In this document: one piece after another, positions 33,355 through 42,351 of the stretch | How positions within the stretch are numbered: the stretch's first letter is position 1 | Layout: each line of letters begins with the position of its first letter | NCBI GenBank assembly: GCA_033439255.1 | Contig: CM065883.1 | Span: 310,001 to 374,000 of the forward strand | DNA length: 64,000 bases | Source of the DNA: Hericium rajendrae | Taxonomy: Eukaryota > Basidiomycota > Agaricomycetes > Russulales > Hericiaceae | Direction of reading: 5' to 3' | Translations under genes and position numbers: made by a program | Notes under the pieces: generated by a model | Databases searched by the model: none | Told to the model about the DNA's origin: nothing | The model's input: only the letters and a program-made list of their open reading frames with translations

Positions 33355-34194
33355 GAGGGCATTTGTTTTCCACAGTACTCTGTTTTTTTTTTGTCTTATC
33401 TTGCTGTGAGCCTTCAACTCCCCAGTAAGTGCCCTTGAATTTCGTGAAAGTAAAGTTTGAACTTCCAAATATCTGCAGAACAGAATCATTTTGGATCGCA
33501 CACAAGCCATCTCCTGCTTTTGTATTGTTGCAATGTTCTCGTAAGTGTTCTGCAAACTAGATGATTTTGTCCGCAGCTTTTGTGATAGTGACGGCGTGTT
33601 ATTATTTCTTGTCTGACTGTGTCTGGAACTCCGCCCAGCTTGGTACAGATATCTAGCAGGTTGGCTTGTCAACTGTATTTTTTGAAATCTGCAGGTGCGA
33701 GAACTCTGATTGCTTTGCGATTCGACTACAGTAATCCATGAAGCAACACCACTAAAGTTGACTCACAAGACCAGCTGGTCTTGCTACCGTACGGCATCGG
33801 TTACATCAGATGCGCATTTTCCAGTGCTCCGCCGTAGCAGGGCCAGAACAAGCATGCCATCCATGCAGAAGCAAAAGAGCAGCCGAGTCTGGCCTTGAAG
33901 CTTGATTCTTCTCATGGATGCAACTATCAACACCGTCTGGGATAGCTAGGATCACGATAAACTTGAGCGCTCACACGAAGAGTGCTTCTAAAAGCTTACA
34001 CATGCGGGTACAAATACATTGCACATCCAGAAGATAACACAGTTCCCCCGCGCCCGTCTTCACCCCCGAAACAGCGGAAGGACTCACGATGGGTGCGTTG
34101 CCAAGTGCCGAAAGGTATGGCCATATCGTTTGTTACGTCGCATCAGATTTTCAGAAGTTCACCTAGAGCTGTCGACGAGGATTTGATTCACCCC

Positions 34195-35477
34195 ATGCCC
34201 AGAGTTTTGTACGACTTGATTGCGCAGTTTACAACATCGAGCGCGTACCACACACCCGCCCAGTCCCCAGCACCTTCCAGGCCTCCAAAACCTCCCCGTT
34301 CCCAAGTACATTCTCGACCGCGCGGCCGCGGCGAGCGCATAGTCACAAACCACCTCATTCTCGACGCCATCTTTGCATTTTCCTCTCCCGGGACCATCAT
34401 CCGCGTAGGCCAAACCTGCCGGTTGGCATACGAGATCGTGGCCTCGTACTTCCGCGTCACGTTCAACATCAACCGCCATCTCTCGCGGTTCTTCCCCGAT
34501 CCTGTTGCCTTCCGATCGCTGCAGGCGCGGACTGGCTCCCTCATCTCTGGATCCAATGCGCTGCAGTTCCTCGATCGGGCGCTATGGGAGGGCGCAGATG
34601 TGGACCTATACGTATACCGGTCCCGAGGGTGGGAGGTCCTCCAATTCCTGTTGGATGCGGGGTACCAATGCCTAAAACCAACGCCGGTATTCCATTTCCG
34701 TGTACGGTCCGATTACCCGGGGCCGATATACGATGTCGTTCCTTTCGTGAAAACACTCGATGATGGAAAGGAACTCAAGATAGAGCTCATTTCGTGCCTT
34801 TGTCCTGTTCTCTGCGTCACACGCTCCCACTCCAGTAAGCAGCTAGCATATTTTATGGGATGCACGCAGAACTCACGTTGGTTTGCTCGACAGCGTGCAC
34901 CATGAACTTCATCAGTTATGATAGAGCTTACTCCCTGTTCCCGTGGGCGACGTTCGAGGAGCGCCGCTCCCTCATGCATACAACGGAATCCAGAGCGCCT
35001 CGCCATCGCTCGCGAGAAATACATTCCTAGGGGCTGGGACGTAATCCGCAGTCTCTCCGACGAAGAGCGCTCCGATGCCTCTTCTCCGTTCTGGCAGGGC
35101 TATCGCATTATTAACCGCAGTTCTTGGATCATCCCACTGAACATGGACGGCATAGAATCGCCCGGATATGGACTTTCACGCGATCCGGTTTTCCTGACAA
35201 CTTGGAATTTCCAGAGTCCACACATCGGTGTGGGGAAGAAACCACAGAAACCGACTTTCAAGGAAACCTTGGTTCAGTCGCATCTTTTGAGATACGTGTA
35301 TCTGTTCGACCACAAGGCCCTGGTTCAAAGGGCACATGAGTTCCTCCGTCATCCACAGCATCGGTCATCCCAGAAGAGGTGAGCGTCGGAATAAGCTGGA
35401 TGCAGACTTACTGATTATTTCGCAGTCTGGATGCGCTCTTCATCGAGCATATGCAACAAGTACGGCCTTGTGCATAA
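34195..35477 (+). pseudogene. F-box-like protein with nucleotidyltransferase-type motif, frame broken
   Basis: Longer paralogue of the gene at 21681. From the ATG at 34195: a Pro-rich segment, an F-box-like helix pair (NHLILDAIFAFSSPGTIIRV), NINRHLSRFFPDPVAFRSLQ, then LISGSNALQFLDR followed by ADVDLYV. The GS-x13-DVD arrangement resembles the catalytic core of nucleotidyltransferase folds. After KELKIELIS the frame changes; TMNFISYDRAYSLFPWATFE lies in another frame and then shifts again near 34998 (TESRA to LAIAREKYIPRGWDVIRSL), where one extra C explains the break. A last small exon ends at 35477. Either a recent pseudogene or a real gene with a base error; the frames are otherwise well conserved. 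Confidence 0.6.
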
Positions 35478-36451
35478 CAGCATGTGGACTCTACCCGTCG
35501 ACACAAGCTTGGACGGAATCGAGGATGTCCCCTCTCGAAAGAACACCCCTGATCCAGAGTTGCAGGACGCAGACCCGTTAGACGTGTTCCGCAGTTTGTG
35601 TCACTTGCAGGTGTCTGCATGTTCAATATAGAACTCGTTTTTCACAGAGAATGCACGCGGCTTGATGAATCCGTCTTTTGTACTTACCTGGGGAGAAAAT
35701 CCAGCGCACTGTACGACGCTTCTGGATGCTAAACGAACCACGTTTTGCGGTAATGTCCATATATCCGGTCAGATGGGAGGGGGCAGGGCAACAAAATCAA
35801 TTTACCAGCCCATCGTGGTGGAACAGATAATATTGATGCAGATCTGGCTCCCAACGAGGTAAGATTAAAGGTACTTCAGAAGTCTAATCGCGTTGACATG
35901 AGAAACTACGTTGACTCCTATTGCATCGTGACGTACACAACCGCAAGTCGACGAGATGGAAATCAGTATCAGTCTCAAAATGTTCCGATGAGCCTTTGAC
36001 ATCCTGTTCGACTAGTTAGCATGATCATTGGAGACAGTCCACAGCACTTATACGTGCTAGCGACGAATAGGAAAAGCTGGGAATAACGGCCACTGATCAT
36101 ATCTGGCCTTGATATATCCGCATATTCACACAGCGCCAATGTTACTTGGCGCCCTGCAGCGATAGCTGCGGGTGAATACAGATGCAAATGGACAGAGCCA
36201 AATGCACTACCACAAGAGTATAATCATGCAAGTGACCGGGAGGGCGGGGGCACTAGACGCGATGGATACATGACAAGGGAGATTGCTCACGTCGTTTTCA
36301 TCTTTTCATTCCAAATCACGAACTGGACGTTGTACGAGGATGTGCCTTCGGCGAGCTGGAAATTATTTTGGGAGTTGAGGCATATGATGATGTATGATAT
36401 GTACACGATGTCACGGCGAGGCAGGTCTAGGGAGATGAGAACCACAAGTCA
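35478..36451. other. Spacer, no gene recognised
   Basis: Only short, unrelated open frames are seen on either strand. Confidence 0.5.
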
Positions 36452-36834
36452 TCATGCCAATGGGCTCATTAGTCTATTAGATAAACGATCAGTTCAACGT
36501 CAAGACAGGCCAGAAAAGGAGCGCGCACTTGATGAGAGATGGCTGAGGGTTGCTTCGCGTGTACCCAACATAGATGATGAACGGAATCCAGCCGTAGTGA
36601 AGAACGGTCTGGAGGATGGAATTCGTTAATCAAAGTCCAACAAGATGCACTAGTGAGCAGGCGACGCGCTGGCGTCGTGCTCAACGCGTGCCTGCGTGTA
36701 AGACGAGACTTACGTGGCCGAATTCAATAGCGCGCACGATTCTCTCCTATGATTTCAACAAATAATTCAACGCATCAGCATAACATTATGGCTGTAAGAG
36801 CAATCATGCGTACCTTAGTTTCCTCGGATGGCAT
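36452..36834 (-). CDS. TOM7: Mitochondrial outer-membrane translocase subunit Tom7
   Basis: Tom7 is a small single-span subunit of the TOM complex. Four tiny exons on the minus strand, 36814-36834, 36714-36746, 36529-36608 and 36452-36473, join in frame to give 51 residues. They read MPSEETKERIVRAIEFGHTV, LHYGWIPFIIYVGYTRSN, then PQPSLIKLMSPLA. The HYGW.PF.IY.GY core, NP.PS motif and terminal SPLA are characteristic of fungal Tom7. All three introns have GT-AG ends. It is easily missed because no exon exceeds 80 bases. It is divergent from eIF3f with 238 bp between starts. Confidence 0.93.
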
Positions 36835-37072
36835 GATGGTGATAGTCGAGTGTCACGGCTGGAGACGCAAGTGACGAAGGCGATTTTGAGCCTTGCGAGT
36901 TGCCTCGGCAATTGCCGTATCCTGTGGCGGCGCTTTCCCCGTCCTTCAGCAAATTCTTGCAGGAGGAATATACAGTCTGCAAATCCTACAAACACTTTCG
37001 CCGGTACGTAAATCCACGAAATCTTGTCATTTTAATCAATTCTAATCGTTATTCATAGGTGATCTCGTAAAA

Positions 37073-38290
37073 ATGCCTCTAGGACCGTCTTCATCTGCTG
37101 TTCACTTGCAGCCAGTTCCTTCATCCTCGACTCCTTCTACAACGTAAGTCTGAGTGCATTTGATTCTCACGATGTCAAGGACTCGGTGCCATGGAATGGC
37201 CTGTTCATCAGTCAAACTAAAGCTGATCGTCGTTCTCTAGTCGCGCACCATCGAATGTAACCGTCCACCCGGTCGCTCTGTTTTCGATTCTCGATCACTA
37301 TCTTCGTCGCACGGATACCCAAGAGCGTGTCATCGGCACTCTTCTCGGTACAAGGACAGAGAATGGAGATGTGGTAGATGTTCGGTCCGCGTTGCTGTTC
37401 TCCATAGCGAGAGCAGCGAGCAGGTTGCCGTCGATATGGAGTACCACCGTACAATGTACGAGCTGTACCAACGGACGAACCCGAAGGAGGTCATCGTCGG
37501 ATGGTACGTCTTTCGTTATTGTACAGTAATGCGAGTGAAACTTGATACATGATTTCTTTGATCTGGGTTTTCAGGTATGCAACGGGTACGAATCTGAACA
37601 CGTACTCCGCCCTCATCCAAAATTTCTACTCGCAAGAGACCGCCCCCCACCCTGCCATTCACATCGCCCTGAACACAGGGACTGAAGAGGGCCAGGAATC
37701 TGGTGTTAAGGCGTACATCAGGTTAGTCGCAAATGTACAAGCCATCACTGGTGGTTTTGCTTATAATGCCTGCTTTCGTCCAGTTCGCCTGTCGGTGTAT
37801 ACCCCAAACCGGAGAACGCAGTCTTCCTTCCGATCCCCGTCGACCTCCGCTTCAATGACGCTGAGAGAAGCGGCCGTACGTCCCTCCTCATCTTGACTGA
37901 TTACCGAATGACAGATCTATCCAGTCGAACTTCTCGCTTCTCCTACACCGCTCCCTGCCTCCGACATCTCCTTGCTCGAGAGCACCCTTCAAACGGTGCT
38001 TGGCATGATCGACCGTGTTCTGGCCTACGTCCGTGCCGTCCTTGCCGGCGAGAAGCAGGGCGACAAGGCCATTGGGCGGTACCTTTTGGAGACGTTCGCG
38101 AGTGGGACAGACGATCTCGACAAGGGCGGCTTCGCAGCCAGCCTCCAGGTGCGTTTCACGCAAAACCAGATACCTCCTGTCGTTCTCATCCCAGTCAATG
38201 CAGGACACCCTCATGATGTCATACCTGGCGAATCTCGTTCGTGCGCAAGCCGAGGTCTCTACCCGCCTCGCACTTGTCACTTCATCATAG
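37073..38290 (+). CDS. EIF3F: Translation initiation factor eIF3 subunit f (one apparent base missing)
   Basis: eIF3f is an MPN-domain subunit of eIF3. Exons 37073-37143, 37241-37503, 37575-37721, 37784-37875, 37925-38148 and 38204-38290. Blocks: [141 protein letters not shown] and the C-terminus [26 protein letters not shown] and [10 protein letters not shown] lie in different frames, and inserting one base near 37393 (GCGTTGCT) restores the family sequence. For an essential gene this points to a sequence error. As usual for eIF3f, the MPN domain lacks a full JAMM metal site. Confidence 0.92.
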
Positions 38291-39303
38291 TGCTTCCGTC
38301 TTGTTTACCATCAAAATTTGCCATCATGGTGTACGTTGCTTCGCAGACGACTGGGCTGGACCTGCTTATATCGCTAGATATGCAAGGGATGTATCTCTAG
38401 AAAGGTCATAGATGCAGCACTAGTGGTAATCGATATGTCCTACTGATGTCCGTCTTTAATGATTTGACAACACTGCATGTCGGATTCCAGCCGTGGAAAG
38501 GGCGCCTATTCAACCCTGTCGTAAGATTGCCTGGCAGCCTGCAAACTCTGCGATTGAACCGGCCCTCGCAGAAGATCACGATTGAGCCGTTGATCGGCCG
38601 TCTATGCCTGGACGACTAACTTGAACGTGATCCGCTCTTTCCTCCGTCCTATCCAACACCGACCAGCCCTTGATACGACCTTCCGGCATGACTTCGGCAC
38701 GCTACTCGACGTCGCCTCCATGGCTACAGATACCCACTTGTTGTCCCTGATGCACCCTCCGCTCCTAACGAGTAACAGCTGGCTCTTGCAGTTGTAGAAT
38801 GCCATTTCTGTTAATGCGGAGCTATTTGACGCTGTCCGCGGTCGTGTGGAAGGCTAAATGTGCGATAGGCAGCGCCGCACTCCTGCTTAGCCACGGTCGT
38901 AGAATCAAGCGCTTTGCCCCGGGTAACCAGATGAGTGAGCGCGATTTGTGGCCTTTGGGAGAGAGCTGGAACATAACGATGGCAAATCTCTTGGGGAGTA
39001 GGTGGGCCCGCAAGTGAAGGGTGATGTGCTCGTTGGCGTGCCAGGGTTAATGAAGAATTTGCACAACCATAAAAGCTTGGTGGATGGGGTGAAGATCACG
39101 TACAGTGGCCATCACGAAAAGCCTAAGGATAGGATTTGAAACTTCGATGGCCTTAAGAGTGTGATGGGGTGCGTGAGTGAAGGGACTGTCGAAATTTTTG
39201 CTGGTATCATATTACAATGTGTGATGAGGGTACTTATGTGCTTTGAGACGTCGGATAAGAAAACGACATGGCAGTGGCATTGCTGGTGCGAAGGACTGCC
39301 GCT
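38291..39303. other. Spacer with possible gene relics
   Basis: Plus-strand frames such as NVIRSFLRPIQHRPALDTTF (near 38630) and LMKNLHNHKSLVDGVKITYS (near 39050) read like protein, but they are short, interrupted by stops and belong to no family I recognise. They may be decayed coding sequence. Confidence 0.35.
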
Positions 39304-40270
39304 CTAGCTGTTAAAAATCCTAGAATGCAATAGGTCGTGCCGTGCAGCTATAATCTCCCCCAGAGGCCATGTCGACGCCGGGCCATGAGTGATCTCATCA
39401 AAGGCCTGCTGATCTTCGTCGTTTTGCGAGCTACCAGGTGACGATACCCCTTGTGTATCATGCAGTATCGTCCTTGTAGTTAGCCCGGCTTCGCGAGCCC
39501 TTTCTGCTTCCACATCAACGAGGGGGCGCACGGCATGCAAAAGGAGCTGCTGGGCTGCGTATGGCCCCAACGCGTTCATGCGGATGGCGGCTGATAGAAG
39601 CCCGCGGGAATGAAGGAAAAGATGCAGATGCACGCTGCGATCTATAGATCCGACAGGTGAGACGGTGCTGGTTTGAGCATCATCATCAGACCTCACCTAT
39701 GTTCAATCCTAATGCAGCGGTCAGGATAGCCCAGCATATAGGCAGATGACCCGGGCTCTCTTCCCTTCGGATCATCATCTTCAATCGATCTACCAAATTA
39801 CAGAGTGCTTTCGACGAAATATCTTCTTGATCCCCTGGCGTGGCGAGAGAAGGCGGACAAATGAATCCTTTGGAATATAGAGTAAGCAGAGCGACTCCTT
39901 GGGCCCGCGAAGCCCGACGGGTGACGTGATTAAGTGTTGTCGATTCGTAGAGCGCATCCAACCGCGTCAGCGACTCCAATGCCTTTGCGAAAGCAGAGGA
40001 ACTTGCTTCTTGTGTCATGTTGGGCGAAACAGACGAAATAGCGAAATTCGTGACAATCGCGTGTGCGTCCACAAGAAAGGGTAACGCACTCCTGGAATAG
40101 GTTCCCAGACTATCACGGATGAACGCTGTTGTCGCACTCATGGCATCTTTCCCGCTGGTCGGGAATAGAGCATGAGCAACGTATGATTCCAGGCCTGCTG
40201 AGGCTACGAATGAGCCAGTGGGTAGGTTGCCATCTGAAAGTAAAAGAAGAAGATAAGATTCTGTGTCCAT
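39304..40270 (-). CDS. UREF: Urease accessory protein UreF
   Basis: UreF works with UreD/UreG to insert nickel into apo-urease in the cytosol. Exon 1 (39697-40270) begins MDTESYLLLLLSDGNLPTGS, the signature UreF N-terminus, followed by FVASAGLESYVAHAL, RDSLGTYSRSALPFLVDAHA, TLNHVTRRASRAQGVALLTL, and near its end HLPICWAILTAALGLNIG. Exon 2 (39304-39641) continues RSVHLHLFLHSRGLLSAAIR, MNALGPYAAQQLLLHAVRPL and ends DLLHSRIFNS. The open frame extends upstream to 40522, but the conserved start is the Met at 40268-40270. No urease structural gene is in the window. Confidence 0.93.
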
Positions 40271-40542
40271 AAGCGATTTGAACTCGATGTGCGTCGTTGT
40301 AAGTCCCGATTCTGACCTCAGAAAACAGTGCTGCTTGTGGAGGATACCTTTTGCGATATCTCGGTTGTCGACAAGATTGCTGGCGACGCGGATAGTGGGC
40401 GCCTGTCTCCCGTTTTCCCAGCACGTGGAATGAAGCAAACGATCACGGGACACCGCGACAGTTGCTGGAGCTTCGCAGCAGAAGGACGTCTGGACAAAGT
40501 ATTCGTCGATCTCTGGTTTCATTTCATTTCAACCTCGAGTTG

Positions 40543-40668
40543 ATGTTAAGTATTTCAGAGAATGAAGTGTCTCCAGAGGTCTCGATGCCTGACATTGAAT
40601 ATGCAGATGAGGCCGATAGGCGGCTGACTCGGGTCCTTGCTCGGAGAGCAAGAACAGCCAACCCATAA
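40543..40668 (+). other. Short protein-like frame, possible terminal exon
   Basis: A 41-codon frame reads EVSPEVSMPDIEYADEADRR then LTRVLARRARTANP. It has a charged, protein-like composition and an AG acceptor just inside its start, so it could be the last exon of an unidentified plus-strand gene. No upstream exons were recognised. Nothing else is seen in 40669-41202. Confidence 0.2.
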
Positions 40669-41202
40669 TGTGTATAGACAACCTGCAGGCACAGCGTCCA
40701 GACAAACAAAGGACTTTTATAGTAAAAATTTCTCTTTTTGGCATACTCTATCGTCATACGGTACACGTCATTCGATCAATTGATCTTCCTCGTGATCACC
40801 AGCACGAAAATGTCTCCGACGGTTGCGTTCTGATTAATCCTTGTCGACGTCTCGCTTTCTCGAGCCAGTTCAGGCTAACGTTCACGCCTCAGGTCCTGCG
40901 TGCAGCTCATGCGATCCCTTGCGATAGCCTGTCGTATTGTCTGTGACCACTGTACTATAATGCGTCTCTGCCTGTCGAATACTTGTCTGCCAAATAAATG
41001 ATGTCTACATTGTTCCTTTCCAATGAGCTCGTACCAAAAGACATCTTGACACATAACTCACGGCCTCGACCTCCGAGCAAGCCCAGTCGCCAACGGCGGC
41101 TCTTCGAGTATGACGGAACTCTGAAACCAGTCTGGACTAGCAGACATGCTCGTGAAGTCAACCCAAAAATCATACCCAACCATACATCGCCAATCAGACA
41201 CA

Positions 41203-41884
41203 ATGCACTCACCTACCATCGCGAAATGCCTAGCTCGCACAGCAGTTTCTTCCTCCCCGCCGCTTGCTTCTACTCGCCGCTTCATGACCTCTGGATCGGT
41301 AAAACTCCCAGGCACCTTTAAACCAACCACCGTTCTCGTCCCCGACCCCGGCGTCTATGAAGGCCACATTACCTCGCTCCCCACCGACCAGTCCACGCAC
41401 TCCGAGTACGCGCGCGCAGGCTTCGCCGCCCACAGCCTCACGAACGACCACCCGTATGACGCGGCCTCGCCGCACGGCGTGCGCCACTCTACGCATGCAT
41501 GTGGTAGCAACCCCGAGCACATCGGTTTCGCGGACCAGGTGGGCGGGCAGAGTGCGTTTGGGTGCAGCACGGAGGAGGGACGAGGCGGCAACGTGAGTCC
41601 TGTGAGCGAGGTGAAGGAGCAGGAGGCCGTCGCGCCTGGGATTTATGCAGCTTGTATGCAGGCTTTGGGATTCACGGCTTCGCTTGGGGACGTGAAAGGG
41701 AAGAAGGCGGACGGCAGGGATGGCGGATCTAAAGTGTTCAGTGACACGGATTAATGCACGTAGCTTACCCGTGTGGCCTCTTTCTGCAGAAATCGTGACT
41801 GTTACTCCATATCAAAGGGAAAGGGACTTACTGAGAGAGGAAGACATTACGGCGGAACTCGCCGCGAGGCAGATGTTAAAGTAA
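41203..41884 (+). CDS. GFADQVGGQSA-family protein, second copy
   Basis: Function not recognised. Exon 1 (41203-41740) starts MHSPTIAKCLARTAVSSSPP with Arg/Ser and no acids, like a mitochondrial presequence. It then reads HPYDAASPHGVRHSTHACGS and NPEHIGFADQVGGQSAFG. The shared HP.DAA.P.G.R and NP..(V/I)GFADQVGGQSA blocks show it is a paralogue of the gene at 18837; the two also share ALG(I/F) followed by G.VK. I place a 49-nt GT-AG intron after VF (41741-41789), giving the terminal exon KIVTVTPYQRERDLLREED then ITAELAARQMLK and a stop at 41884. Without that intron the frame ends at 41754 (VFSDTD). Confidence 0.75.
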
Positions 41885-42351
41885 AAGAAGATCCTCCATG
41901 GTAGATGTGTAAGTACTCTAGCTCAACATATGTAAGATGCGCGAAATCTGCAGTAAAGGCAAATGGATCCTTATGGTATCAGTAGCGGTATAACGGGGGT
42001 AGCCTGTACTCGGCATGGACAAGAATGGACGAAGCAGAACGTGCGGCATTAGAGTAGGGGACGGCAAATGCGGGAGCGAATACAGGGGGTATTACCGGGG
42101 GATAGAAGGACAACAATAGGCTAAAAGCAAATAAAGCCTCAACAGATCCGAAAAGATGCAAAGGTATACAGAAAAAATGGTCATTACATAGATACGTGAG
42201 GTGCATGAGAGAAAGCGACAAATCGTGAGCAACATGAAGATCAGATAGATAGAAATAGATCATGACGAGATCGTGACAATCGTGCCAGCGCGAAAGGTAT
42301 CGAAAGCAAGAACCAGGAAATGATGCAAGGGCAGGCCAGCAGAAAGAAGTA

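Larger units (their letters stand above)
29597..33360. repeat. Cluster of degenerate dispersed direct repeats
   Basis: Nearly 4 kb without a convincing gene, built of recurring blocks. A block with ACGAACGGGACTAGTGATGG, a CGACGAGCTAC-like stretch and GAGGTCGAGCTC recurs near 29890, 32655 and 33030, and partly near 31780. A block with GAGCAGGGTGGCCA-GCTGA occurs at 29655 and 32258. A block with GAACATGCACATCCCGCACT occurs at 31249 and 31934. Short motifs such as GACGAGCGGGAGACAG and GTGACGGCGA are further iterated. Several copies carry a tRNA-Thr 5'-half remnant. The composition suggests an old, internally rearranged repeat family. Open frames on both strands change between copies and look accidental. 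Confidence 0.8.

Noticed and set aside
29597-33360. Open frames of 100-290 codons as genes
   Set aside because: Frames shift and break between repeat copies, compositions are Ser/Arg/His-rich and no domain or intron pattern is seen.
37860-37930. Second frame break in eIF3f at the exon 4/5 junction
   Set aside because: Using the acceptor at ATCCAG|TC (intron 37876-37924) restores the family sequence ERSGLELLASP without any indel.
40271-40522. N-terminal extension of UreF
   Set aside because: UreF proteins begin at the MDTESYLLLLLSDGN block; the upstream open frame lacks family features.
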